This document shows, one piece after another, positions 1 to 7,493 of a stretch of 64,000 nucleotides of DNA. Each line of letters begins with the position of its first letter. Position 1 is the stretch's first letter. The DNA is taken from the NCBI GenBank assembly GCA_963707695.1, contig CAVPQY010000003.1:310001-374000 (forward strand), given 5' to 3'. Under the pieces are notes generated by a model. That model was given only the letters and a program-made list of their open reading frames with translations, was not told the origin of the DNA and ran no database searches. This stretch comes from JAOPZW01 sp963707695. Its GTDB lineage: Bacteria > Actinomycetota > Thermoleophilia > Solirubrobacterales > Solirubrobacteraceae. Made by a program: the position numbers and the translations under genes.

Positions 1-606
1 CCCGTCGGGCTGGCGCTGGCCGGGACGGACTACGTCAACGGGCGCAACCTCGTCGGGGCGCTCGTCCCGCTCCTGGTGGTCGTCGCGGCCGGGCTCGGCG
101 CGCGCCGCGCGGGGATCCTCGGGGTCGCGGCGACGGCGGCGATCGTCGCGGCCTCCTTCTCGGTCCTCGACGCCGCCCGCGAGGACCGCGTCGCCCAGCG
201 GCCCGGCTTCCGTCAGGTCGCGACGGTCATCGGGCCCGCGCACGGCCGGCGCGCGATCCTGCTCGACGGCAGCCGGACCTGGGCGCGCCCGCTCGGCGTC
301 TACTTGCCGCGGACGTGGTGGATGCCGCGCCGCGGCGCCCCGGTGACCGAGGTCGACGTCGTCCGCCGCGAGCCGACGGCCCACGACTGCCCCGACGCGA
401 CGTGGTGGGGCGCGGCCTGCGACGTCGGTCCGCGGCCGCCGATCACGACGCCCCCCGCCCGCGGCTTCCGGGCCGCCGGCGTCTTCGACACCGCCGGCTT
501 CGAGGTGCGCCGCTGGCGCTCCGCACGCCCCGTGCGGATCGTCCCGCTCCACGGGCGGCGCAGCCGCCTGCTGCTCACGCCGGTCCGGGAGCCGACGGAG
601 CCCTGA
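1..606 (+). CDS. C-terminal part of a membrane protein, possibly a GT-C (GT39-like) glycosyltransferase; 5' end outside window
   Basis: The frame is open from base 1 to the TGA at 604-606, giving about 201 visible residues. The first part has a D-Y-V-N-x-R-N-L segment followed by a hydrophobic helix, and then a second helix. This order resembles the end of the membrane region of GT39/ArnT-like polyprenyl-phosphate sugar transferases in actinobacteria, where an R-N-L motif precedes the last helices. The remaining part is a soluble Arg/Pro-rich tail with a few Cys and Trp. The catalytic loop lies upstream and is not visible, so the family is inferred from weak similarity only. Confidence 0.45.
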   Translation, partial: PVGLALAGTDYVNGRNLVGALVPLLVVVAAGLGARRAGILGVAATAAIVAASFSVLDAAREDRVAQRPGFRQVATVIGPAHGRRAILLDGSRTWARPLGVYLPRTWWMPRRGAPVTEVDVVRREPTAHDCPDATWWGAACDVGPRPPITTPPARGFRAAGVFDTAGFEVRRWRSARPVRIVPLHGRRSRLLLTPVREPTEP

Positions 607-674
607 GCGGGTCAGCGCCGCCGTGCGCGGTGCCGCGGCTCAAGCCGCGACGTCCGTGCGCCGACGTTGTCACC

Positions 675-1148
675 ATGGACCACGTGACCGACCGCCTGCG
701 CCCCGTCGCGCTGGTCCTCGCGCTCATCGGGACCGGCATCGCGGGCTACCTGACCTACGTCCACTACGCCGGGGTCTCCCCCGTCTGCGCCGTCGCCCAC
801 GGCTGCGAGAAGGTCCAGACGTCGGACTGGTCGAAGCTCGCCGGCGTCCCGGTCGCGCTGCTCGGCCTCGCAACCTACGCGCTCATCGTCGTCTCGCTGC
901 TGTTCCGGCGCGAGGAGGCGGCGCTCGTCGCCGCCGCGCTGTCGCTGACCGGCTTCGGCTTCAGCGCCTACCTGACCTACCGCGAGCTCTTCACGATCGA
1001 CGCGATCTGCATCTGGTGCGTCGCCAGCGCGGTCGTCATGACGCTGCTGGCCGTCGTCACGACGGTCCGCCTCCTGCGCGTGCCGGACGAGGCCTTCACG
1101 GCGTCCCGACGGCCGGCGGCGCCGGTCGCACCCCCTCAGCCCTCGTAG
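675..1148 (+). CDS. Vitamin K epoxide reductase (VKOR) family membrane thiol oxidoreductase
   Basis: The 157-residue protein has four or five hydrophobic helices. It carries the VKOR active-site CxxC as C-I-W-C at residues 112-115 and a loop cysteine pair at C38 and C44. Bacterial VKOR homologues reoxidise a periplasmic or extracytoplasmic DsbA-like partner and pass electrons to quinone, replacing DsbB. No DsbA-like thioredoxin-fold gene is adjacent, so the partner must be elsewhere. ATG 675 is chosen because the hydrophobic N-terminus starts just after it; the frame is open further upstream, but that part is Arg/Pro-rich and not membrane-like. Confidence 0.9.
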   Translation: MDHVTDRLRPVALVLALIGTGIAGYLTYVHYAGVSPVCAVAHGCEKVQTSDWSKLAGVPVALLGLATYALIVVSLLFRREEAALVAAALSLTGFGFSAYLTYRELFTIDAICIWCVASAVVMTLLAVVTTVRLLRVPDEAFTASRRPAAPVAPPQPS

Positions 1149-1173
1149 CGGGCGCGACGCTACCGAGAACGAC

Positions 1174-1202
1174 TTGCACCAAGCGCGGGGTCGGTCTACG
1201 GT
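1174..1202 (+). promoter_or_regulatory. Candidate sigma-70 promoter of the nickel permease gene
   Basis: TTGCAC (1174-1179) and TACGGT (1197-1202) are separated by exactly 17 bases. The GTG start codon at 1209 lies six bases past the -10 element, so transcription from here would give a leaderless or nearly leaderless mRNA, which is common in actinobacteria. This is a pattern match by eye only. Confidence 0.5.
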
Positions 1203-1208
1203 CGGCGG

Positions 1209-2321
1209 GTGCCGACGCCGATGCGAGCAGGCGCCCGATGGCCTCGGATCAAGGCGGCGCTGACGCCGGCCGAGTGGCGCCGGGCCGGCGCCCTGGCGGC
1301 CGCGGTCGTGGGCCTGCACGTCGTGGGCTTCGCGATCCTGCTGCTCGCCGTGGTGCCCCACCACTACGACCTCGGGACGAGCGGGGTCTTCGGCCTGGGC
1401 CTGGGGATGACGGCCTACACGCTCGGCCTGCGCCACGCGTTCGACGCCGACCACATCGGCGCGATCGACAGCACGACGCGCAAGCTCATGGGCGAGGGCC
1501 AGCGCCCCCTCAGCGTCGGCTTCTGGTTCTCCCTCGGGCACTCGACGATCGTCTTCGCGCTCGGCCTCCTCGTCGTGGTCGGCGTGCGCGGGCTCAGCGG
1601 GGCCGTGCGGGACGACGGCTCGACGCTGCACCAGGCGACGGGGCTCGTCGGCCCGCTCGTGTCGGGGTCGTTCCTGCTCCTCATCGGCCTGCTCAACCTG
1701 GCGCTCCTGCTCGGCGTCCTGCGCACGGTGCGGGCGATGCGCCGCGGCGCCTTCGACGAGGCCGAGCTGCAGGCGCAGCTCGACCGGCGGGGGGTCATGA
1801 CGCGCTTCTACGGCCGCGCGACGCGCGCCGTGCGCCGGCCGTGGCAGATGTACCCGCTGGGCTGTCTGTTCGGCCTGGGCTTCGACACCGCGACCGAGGT
1901 GGCGCTGCTCGTCCTCGCAGGCGCGGGCGCGGCCGGCGGCCTGCCCTTCTACGCGATCCTGTGCCTGCCGATCCTCTTCGCCGCGGGCATGTCGCTCTTC
2001 GACACGCTCGACGGCGCGTTCATGAACTTCGCCTACGGCTGGGCCTTCTCGCGGCCGGTCCGCAAGGTCTTCTACAACCTCACCGTCACCGGGCTGTCGG
2101 TCGCCGTCGCGCTCGGCGTCGGGACGATCGAGCTGCTCTCCGTCCTCGCCCAGCACCTCGGGCTCAGCGGCGGGCTGTGGGACGTCGTCGCGGGCGTGGA
2201 CCTCAACGTCGTCGGCTACGCGATCGTCGGCCTCTTCGTCGCGACCTGGGCGGTCGCCCTCGCGGTGTGGCGCTTCGGCCACGTCGAGGAGCGCTGGTCG
2301 GCGGGCCTGCAGGAGCTCTAG
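1209..2321 (+). CDS. NiCoT-family nickel/cobalt permease (HoxN/HupN/NixA type)
   Basis: The 370-residue multi-pass membrane protein carries the NiCoT signature R-H-A-F-D-A-D-H-I at residues 75-83, followed by a second conserved segment with L-G-H-S-T. These motifs form the metal-selectivity region of the family, which imports Ni2+ and/or Co2+ with high affinity. The gene ends seven bases before a Fur-family regulator gene, so the two are probably cotranscribed from the promoter at 1174-1202. Metal choice between Ni and Co cannot be settled by sequence alone, and no nickel enzyme gene is in the window. The GTG start gives a short basic N-terminus before the first helix; ATG 1221 is an alternative. 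Confidence 0.93.
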   Translation: MPTPMRAGARWPRIKAALTPAEWRRAGALAAAVVGLHVVGFAILLLAVVPHHYDLGTSGVFGLGLGMTAYTLGLRHAFDADHIGAIDSTTRKLMGEGQRPLSVGFWFSLGHSTIVFALGLLVVVGVRGLSGAVRDDGSTLHQATGLVGPLVSGSFLLLIGLLNLALLLGVLRTVRAMRRGAFDEAELQAQLDRRGVMTRFYGRATRAVRRPWQMYPLGCLFGLGFDTATEVALLVLAGAGAAGGLPFYAILCLPILFAAGMSLFDTLDGAFMNFAYGWAFSRPVRKVFYNLTVTGLSVAVALGVGTIELLSVLAQHLGLSGGLWDVVAGVDLNVVGYAIVGLFVATWAVALAVWRFGHVEERWSAGLQEL

Positions 2322-2328
2322 GCGCCCC

Positions 2329-2890
2329 GTGCCGCGCGCCGCGCAGACGCCCCCGCTCCCGTTCCGCGACCTCGAGGAGGTGGCCGCCGCGGTGCGGAAG
2401 GCCGGCGGGCGCCTGTCGGCGCCGCGGCGCCGGGTGCTCGAGGCGCTCTTCGCCGCCGAGGGCCCGGTGTCCGCCTCCTACCTCGCCGGCGGGCTGGGCG
2501 GCCGCGGGCCCGAGGTCGACCTCGCCTCGGTCTACCGCAGCCTCGAGCAGCTCGAGGAGCTCGGCGTCGTCCGCCACGTCCACGTCGGCCACGGCCCGGG
2601 GCTCTACGCGCTCGTCGGGGCCGGCGAGCGCGAGTACCTCGTCTGCGAGCGCTGCGACCGGGTGACGACGGTCGCGCCCGCGCAGCTCGACGAGGTGCGC
2701 GCGCTCGTCGAGCGGACCTTCGGCTATCGCGCGCGCTTCACCCACTTCCCCATCACCGGCCTGTGCCCCGCGTGCGCGGCGGAGGGCGACGCGCCCGGCG
2801 GCAGGCGAGCACGCCCACGAGCACAGCCACGGCGACTACGTCCACGCTCACCCCCACGCCCACGCCCACGGGCGCGGGCACGGCCACTAG
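2329..2890 (+). CDS. Fur-family metalloregulator (Nur-like) with His-rich C-terminal tail; one frameshift
   Basis: A winged-helix DNA-binding domain (about residues 20-85) precedes a dimerisation domain with the two structural-zinc pairs C-x-x-C at C106/C109 and C146/C149. After the second pair the frame runs on into nonsense antisense to the tetR gene. One base over, from 2804 to the TAG at 2888-2890, the sequence reads as a 28-residue tail with 11 histidines that stops 14 bases before the convergent tetR gene. One extra base near 2803 explains this. The position directly behind a nickel/cobalt permease suggests a nickel-responsive role. A His-rich tail would fit metal sensing or buffering, but Zur or Fur identity is not excluded. 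Confidence 0.8.
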
Positions 2891-2904
2891 GCGCCTCGCG
2901 TCCC

Positions 2905-3555
2905 TCAGTCCGTGCCCACGCGCAGCGCGGCGAGCGCGGCCTGGTCGAGCGGCGCGACGGGCAGTGGCCGCCGCGCGTCCGGGTCGACCAGGAGGGCGTC
3001 GAGCAGCAGGGCGCTGAAGCGCCGCCACGCGTCCGGGCGCACGGCGCGCGTGGCGTCGGCGGCGGCGCCGACCATCATCGTCATCACCGGCAGGTCGGTG
3101 ACGCGGACGTCGCGGCGGACCACCCCGGCCCGCTGCGCGCGGCGCAGGAGCCTCCCGGCGATGGGCTGCATCCGCGCGCGGATCTCCTCGAAGCGATCGC
3201 CCTCGGCCGCGAGCACGAGGGTCCGCAGCGTGCGGTCGGCCGCGACGTGCTCGTGGACGCCGCCCAGGAAGGCGCGCAGGGCGTCGAGCGGGTCGGTCAG
3301 GGCGACGGCGCCCTCGGCGGTGGCGACGAGGGCGTCGAGTCGGTCCTCGAAGACCTCGTCCAGCAGGTCGTCCTTGGACGGGAAGCGGCGGTACGCCGTG
3401 CCCACGCCGACGCCGGCATGGCGGGCGATCTCGTCCAGGCCGACCTCGAGGCCCTTGGCCGCGAAGAGCTCACGGGCCGCGTCGAGGATGCGCCGGCGGT
3501 TGCGCTCCGCGTCGGCGCGCAGCGGCCGTGGCGTGGGAGCCGGATCAGGGGCCAT
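2905..3555 (-). CDS. TetR-family repressor, divergent from the DHA2 efflux gene
   Basis: The 216-residue protein has a typical TetR helix-turn-helix near residues 15-60 (I-L-D-A-A-R-E-L-F, then G-V-G-V-G-T-A-Y-R-R-F), followed by an all-helical ligand domain. ATG 3555 is preferred over the upstream GTG because only it leaves the intergenic operators free. A -10-like TACGCT (plus-strand bases 3562-3567) sits six bases before it, consistent with a leaderless transcript. The gene diverges from an MFS exporter, and the shared 107-base gap holds two related inverted repeats. Autorepression together with repression of the pump, relieved by a pump substrate, is the expected logic. Confidence 0.92.
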   Translation of the reverse strand: MAPDPAPTPRPLRADAERNRRRILDAARELFAAKGLEVGLDEIARHAGVGVGTAYRRFPSKDDLLDEVFEDRLDALVATAEGAVALTDPLDALRAFLGGVHEHVAADRTLRTLVLAAEGDRFEEIRARMQPIAGRLLRRAQRAGVVRRDVRVTDLPVMTMMVGAAADATRAVRPDAWRRFSALLLDALLVDPDARRPLPVAPLDQAALAALRVGTD

Positions 3556-3573
3556 GCGGACAGCGTAGCGAAG

Positions 3574-3640
3574 AAGTGGAGACATGCTCTCCGTTTCGTG
3601 CTACGGTCCCCCGGCACAACCGGAGAATACCTCTCCACTT
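3574..3640. promoter_or_regulatory. Two related TetR-type operators between tetR and the MFS efflux gene
   Basis: Operator 1 has half-sites GGAGA (3578-3582) and TCTCC (3588-3592). Operator 2 has GGAGA (3622-3626) and TCTCC (3632-3636). Both have five-base centres. The outer flanks match in inverted orientation: AAGTGGAGA at 3574-3582 and TCTCCACTT at 3632-3640. The two centres are 44 bases apart, about four helical turns. A -10-like TACGGT for the pump (3602-3607) lies between them, so occupancy would block transcription. Confidence 0.7.
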
Positions 3641-3662
3641 CCAACCAGCTCCCGGAGCCGAC

Positions 3663-5153
3663 ATGCCCACCACCACCGCGACGAGCCACCCGATCCCCGG
3701 CGTCCACCACGCGCGTCGCTGGCTCATCCTCGGCGTCCTGGCCGTGGCGCAGCTCATGGTCGTCCTCGACGCGACGATCGTGAACATCGCCCTGCCCTCG
3801 GCCCAGGAGTCGCTCGGCTTCTCCGACGACAGCCGCCAGTGGGTCATCACGGCGTATGCGCTGGCCTTCGGCTCGCTGCTGCTGCTCGGCGGGCGCCTCG
3901 GCGATCTCCTCGGCCGCAAGCGGACCTTCATCGCCGGGCTGCTCGGCTTCGCGGTCGCGTCGGCCGTCGCCGGCGCGGCGGGGTCGTTCGGCGTGCTCGT
4001 CGGCGCCCGCGCCGCCCAGGGCGCCTTCGGGGCGCTGCTCGCGCCGTCCGCGCTCGCGCTGCTGTCCACGACCTTCACCGACCCGGCCGAGCGCGGCAAG
4101 GCGTTCGGGATCTACGGCGCCATCGCCGGCGCCGGCGGAGCCATCGGGCTCCTCCTCGGCGGCGTCCTCACCGAGGCCGCGAGCTGGCGCTGGTGCCTGT
4201 ACGTGAACCTCCTCCTCGCCGTCCCCGCGGCGCTCGCGGCGATGCGCCTGCTCGTCACCGAGCGCTCCCCCGGGCACGCGCGCCTCGACCTCCCCGGGAC
4301 GGTCACGGCCGTCGGTGGGCTCTTCGCCCTCGTGTACGGGTTCTCGCACGCCGAGTCGGCGGGCTGGACCGATCCCGTGACGCTCGGGGTGCTCGCCGCC
4401 GGCGCCGTCCTCCTGGCCACGTTCACGTGGGTCGAGCGGCGCGCCGCGCACCCGCTGCTGCCGCTGCGCGTCGTGCTCGACCGCAACCGCGGCGGCTCCT
4501 TCCTCGCGGTGGCCCTGGCCGGCGCCGGGATGTTCGGCGTCTTCCTGTTCCTGACGTACTACCTGCAGCAGACGCTCGGCTTCTCGCCGATCCAGACCGG
4601 CCTGGCGTTCCTCCCGATGATCGTCGGCGTCGTGGCGGCGTCGACGCTGTCGACCACGCGGCTGCTCCCGCGCACCGGCCCCAAGCCGCTCGTGACGGCC
4701 GGGATGCTGCTGGCCGCCACCGGCATGCTGCTGCTCACCGGCGTCGCGGTCGACTCGAGCTACGCGACGACGGTCCTGCCGGCGCTCGTCGTGGCCGGGC
4801 TCGGGTTCGGGCTCGTGCTGAGCCCCTCGATGAGCACGGGCACGCTCGGGGTCGACACCGCCGACGCGGGCGCCGCCTCGGCCATGATCAACACGAGCCA
4901 GCAGGTCGGCGGGTCGCTCGGCACGGCGCTGCTGAGCACGCTCGCGTCCAGCGCGGTGGCGAGCTCCATGGCCGGGCAGCGCCCCAGCAGCGAGGCCCTG
5001 GCGCAGGCGGCCGTCCACGGGTACACGACGGCGTTCTTCTGGTCGGCGGCGATCTTCGCCGTGGGCGCCGTCGTCTGCGGCTCGCTGCTGCGCCCCGGCG
5101 TCCAGGCGCAGGCGCGCCTCGCGCCGGACGCGGTCCCGGCGCTCGCCCACTGA
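3663..5153 (+). CDS. DHA2-family (EmrB/QacA-like) 14-TM MFS drug exporter
   Basis: The 496-residue membrane protein has the DHA2 motif D-A-T-I-V-N-I-A-L-P in helix 1 and motif A, G-x-L-G-D-L-L-G-R-K, after helix 2. Helix count and length fit the 14-helix proton-driven multidrug pumps. ATG 3663 is chosen because GGAG at 3654-3657 precedes it at good spacing; an upstream extension would run through the operators. The divergent TetR gene and two operators point to ligand-inducible export of a hydrophobic toxic compound. The substrate cannot be told from sequence. Confidence 0.93.
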   Translation: MPTTTATSHPIPGVHHARRWLILGVLAVAQLMVVLDATIVNIALPSAQESLGFSDDSRQWVITAYALAFGSLLLLGGRLGDLLGRKRTFIAGLLGFAVASAVAGAAGSFGVLVGARAAQGAFGALLAPSALALLSTTFTDPAERGKAFGIYGAIAGAGGAIGLLLGGVLTEAASWRWCLYVNLLLAVPAALAAMRLLVTERSPGHARLDLPGTVTAVGGLFALVYGFSHAESAGWTDPVTLGVLAAGAVLLATFTWVERRAAHPLLPLRVVLDRNRGGSFLAVALAGAGMFGVFLFLTYYLQQTLGFSPIQTGLAFLPMIVGVVAASTLSTTRLLPRTGPKPLVTAGMLLAATGMLLLTGVAVDSSYATTVLPALVVAGLGFGLVLSPSMSTGTLGVDTADAGAASAMINTSQQVGGSLGTALLSTLASSAVASSMAGQRPSSEALAQAAVHGYTTAFFWSAAIFAVGAVVCGSLLRPGVQAQARLAPDAVPALAH

Positions 5154-5159
5154 CGGCGC

Positions 5160-5678
5160 CTAGGACGCCGACGGCGCCGCGCGGCCCGCGCGGCGCCGTC
5201 GCGCCGCCCGGCGCCGTCCGGGCTTGTACACCGACAGCACGGTGGCCGTGGCGAGCGCCGCGACGTCCCAGGCGCCGGCGGCGACGAGCCGACCCTCGCC
5301 GCCGTGGCCGGCGAGCGCCGTGTCCAGCGCGGGCGAGATCCCGAGCGCGCCGACGACGATGACCGTGACGACGAGCAGCAGCTTGGCGGTGACCCACGGC
5401 GTGCGCAGGACCCCCCACTCAGAGCCCAACCCGAGCGTCAGGCCCGTCAGGAGCGCCGCGAAGCTCAGCGGGATGCCGAAGGCGAGCGCGAACATCTCGA
5501 GCACCCGGACGCAGGCATGGGCGAAGGCGGGGTCGTCGGTCGTCGCCGCCCTGAGGGCGACCGCCAGGAAGCCGGCCGAGTCGCCGAGCAGTCCGACGGA
5601 CACCATGATGTGCGTCGTGAGCACCGCACGGCGGGCGGCCGGGGTGAGCCGCCGACCCTGGGGCGTCTTGCGGAGCAT
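5160..5678 (-). CDS. DUF2269-like four-helix integral membrane protein
   Basis: The 172-residue protein has four hydrophobic helices, a polar N-terminus with H-I-M-V-S-V-G in helix 1, and a strongly basic Arg-rich C-terminus. Length and helix pattern match the uncharacterised DUF2269 integral membrane family, whose function is unknown. It converges with the MFS gene, leaving six bases between the stop codons. Its final codons contain a perfect 14-bp inverted repeat. A well-formed promoter lies directly upstream and would give a leaderless mRNA. Confidence 0.65.
   Translation of the reverse strand: MLRKTPQGRRLTPAARRAVLTTHIMVSVGLLGDSAGFLAVALRAATTDDPAFAHACVRVLEMFALAFGIPLSFAALLTGLTLGLGSEWGVLRTPWVTAKLLLVVTVIVVGALGISPALDTALAGHGGEGRLVAAGAWDVAALATATVLSVYKPGRRRAARRRRAGRAAPSAS
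5170..5200. terminator. Strong GC hairpin between convergent MFS and DUF2269 genes
   Basis: A perfect 14-bp inverted repeat (5170-5183 with 5187-5200) closes on a three-base loop. It begins 17 bases past the MFS stop codon and lies within the last codons of the DUF2269 gene. There is no T tract, so it may be a GC-only terminator or an RNA 3'-end stabiliser, active in both directions. Confidence 0.5.
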
Positions 5679-5685
5679 GAGCAGA

Positions 5686-5714
5686 ACGATAGAGGTCTAA
5701 CGCTTAGATGCCAA
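5686..5714 (-). promoter_or_regulatory. Candidate sigma-70 promoter of the DUF2269 gene
   Basis: On the minus strand TTGGCA (bases 5714-5709) and TATCGT (5691-5686) are separated by 17 bases. The ATG at 5678 follows the -10 by seven bases, so the mRNA would be leaderless. The -35 overlaps the start codon of the opposite-strand VOC gene at 5708. Confidence 0.55.
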
Positions 5715-5953
5715 ACCGTTCAGTCGACGCGCTGACCTTCGACCATGTCCAGATCGCCGCCCCGCCCGGATGCGAGGCGCACGCGCGCGCGTTCTACGGC
5801 GAGCTGCTCGGGCCGCCGGAGCTCCGCAAGCCGCCCGCGCTCGAGGCCGGCGGCCACGCCGTCCGCTGGGACGACGGGCTGCCGGGCGTCGCGCGCTTCT
5901 CCGTCGACGACCCCTTCGGCAACCGGCTGGAGGTCCTGGCCGGCGACGCCTGA
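5708..5953 (+). CDS. Glyoxalase/VOC-fold protein lacking its central part (internally deleted)
   Basis: The 81-residue frame begins like a VOC protein (F-D-H-V-Q-I-A, then A-R-A-F-Y-G-E-L-L-G) and ends like one (D-D-P-F-G-N-R-L-E-V-L). These proteins are usually about 120-130 residues, with roughly 40-50 residues between K-P-P-A-L and the segment before R-W-D-D. Here the two parts are joined directly and in frame. The central strands and probably one metal ligand are missing, so it may be a decayed gene, or a repeat-mediated deletion in the organism or in the assembly. Its start codon overlaps the promoter of the divergent DUF2269 gene. Confidence 0.6.
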   Translation: MPNRSVDALTFDHVQIAAPPGCEAHARAFYGELLGPPELRKPPALEAGGHAVRWDDGLPGVARFSVDDPFGNRLEVLAGDA

Positions 5954-5960
5954 GGTGGCA

Positions 5961-6042
5961 TGGCGGGGGCAGGATTCGAACCTGCGAAGGCAGAGCCAAC
6001 GGGTTTACAGCCCGTCCCCTTTGACCGCTCGGGAACCCCGCC
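5961..6042 (-). tRNA. tRNA-Tyr (anticodon GUA)
   Basis: Read on the minus strand, the 82-base sequence folds as a class II tRNA. The acceptor pairs GGCGGGG (6042-6036) with CCCCGCC (5968-5962), and A is the discriminator. The anticodon arm is ACGGG-CTGTAAA-CCCGT with GTA at plus-strand 6006-6008. A long variable arm and the T arm with TTCGAAT follow. The 3' CCA is not encoded. Confidence 0.96.
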
Positions 6043-6057
6043 GCGCGCCGCAATAGT

Positions 6058-6085
6058 AGAGGGCCGGCTCCCCAGCCGGCCCTCT
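6058..6085 (-). terminator. Hairpin terminator downstream of the sigma factor gene
   Basis: A perfect 12-bp stem (6058-6069 with 6074-6085) closes on a CCCC loop. It lies 42 bases after the sigma-factor stop codon and 16 bases before the tRNA-Tyr 5' end, both read leftward. It has no long U run, as is usual for high-GC actinobacteria. Confidence 0.75.
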
Positions 6086-6126
6086 GTCCTCTCCCTCTCC
6101 TCCGCGAGGAGCCTGTGTCGCGACGT

Positions 6127-7274
6127 CTACACGACGTCGCGCAGCCGCTGCGCCTCGGGCAGCGACTCGAGCTTCTTGAGCGTGTGGTTCTCGATCTGGC
6201 GGATGCGCTCGCGCGTGACGTTGAACGCCCGCCCGACCTCCTCCAGCGTGCGCGGCCGGCCGCCCGTCAGGCCGAAGCGCATCTCGATGACCTCGCGCTC
6301 GCGCTGGGGCAGCGCCGCCAGCGCACGGTGCACGTTCTCCTTGCGGAGGTTCTCCGAGGCGACCTCGAACGGCGACTCGGCCGCCTGGTCCTCGACGAAG
6401 TCGCCGAGCTCGGACTCCTCCTCCTCGCCGATCGGCTTCTCGAGCGAGATCGGCTGCTGGCTCATGCGCAGGATGTCGCGCACCTCGCGCACGCCGCACT
6501 CGAGATGGGCGGCGATCTCCTCCGGCGTCGGCTCGCGGCCGAGCTGCTGGACGAGCTGGCGCTCGACGTGGACGACCTTGTTGAGCTTCTCGACCATGTG
6601 GACCGGGATGCGGATCGTCCGGCCCTTGTCGGCGATCGCCCGCGTCACGGCCTGGCGGATCCACCACGTCGCGTAGGTCGAGAACTTGTAGCCGCGGCGG
6701 TAGTCGAACTTCTCGACCGCGCGGATGAGCCCGAGCGAGCCCTCCTGGATGAGGTCGAGGAACGTCAGGCCGCGCCCGAGGTAGCCCTTGGCGATCGACA
6801 CGACCAGGCGCAGGTTGGCCTCGACCATGTGCGTCTTGGCCGCCATGTCGCCGCGCTCGATGCGCTTGGCCAGCGTCGACCTCCTGCGGCGGCCGTCAGC
6901 AGCGGCACGCGCCCGATCGAGCGCAGGTAGAGGCGCAGCGAGTCCAGGCTCGGCTCGACCGTGAGGTCGATCTCCGGCTTCTTCGGCGCGGCGGCGCCGG
7001 GCTGCTTGCGCGCCTCGGCGGCGGCTTCGACCTTCTGGGCCTCGCTCGTCGCGGGCCGGCCGTCGGCCCCGACGACGTCGATGCCCTGCTCGACGAGGTG
7101 GGCGTGCAGGTCCTGGACCTGCTCCTTGGTGACCTCGACCTCCTCGAGGGTCGAGGCGATCTGCTCGAAGGTCAGGACGCCTCGCTCCTGACCGTCGGTG
7201 ATGAGCTGGCGCAGCTCGTCGAGCTCCCAGATGGGCGCTTCGTCGGCCAGCAGGACGTCGGCTTTGGTGCTCAC
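6127..7274 (-). CDS. rpoD: Housekeeping RNA polymerase sigma factor (RpoD/SigA); frameshift in region 1.2
   Basis: Two overlapping frames together give a complete group-1 sigma factor of about 380 residues. Present are a region 1.1-like N-terminus, region 1.2 (S-L-R-L-Y-L-R-S-I-G), region 2 with D-L-I-Q-E-G-S-L-G and F-S-T-Y-A-T-W-W-I-R, region 3, and region 4.2 ending V-T-R-E-R-I-R-Q-I-E. The break lies at about 6875-6895, between P-L-L-T-A and L-A-K-R-I-E-R-G. The local sequence has two bases more than a T-A-E-Q-E-V-type reading needs. This sigma factor should be essential, so the break is probably a sequence error. The GTG start at 7274 has a purine run directly against it, so the exact start is uncertain. 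Confidence 0.9.
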
Positions 7275-7493
7275 TCCCCCGGATTCCCTCTGTCGCTCCC
7301 GTAAGCACTACGTGTGGTCCTGCGCTCGTCTTGCGGCATCCGCCGCCCGGGTGGCTGAGCCATGTCGTCCCGCGGCGCGTATCCCCGGGGGCTTCCAGCC
7401 GAAGTGCGTGTGTTCTAGCACAAGGACGCCAGGATCCCCACAAGCGCAGGACCATCGCAGGCGGGTCGCCCGTCTACCCTGACCGGAGATCCC

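Noticed and set aside
300..578. Minus-strand 92-codon frame in the first gene
   Set aside because: It is a shadow of the membrane-protein frame without start-site or family support.
2804..2887. CAC-rich run near the Fur gene as a DNA repeat or CRISPR-like element
   Set aside because: There is no regular repeat-spacer pattern; the periodicity is explained by His codons.
2329..3783. 484-codon read-through of the Fur gene
   Set aside because: After residue 155 it is antisense to tetR and crosses the operators; the His-rich frame ending at 2890 is a better continuation.
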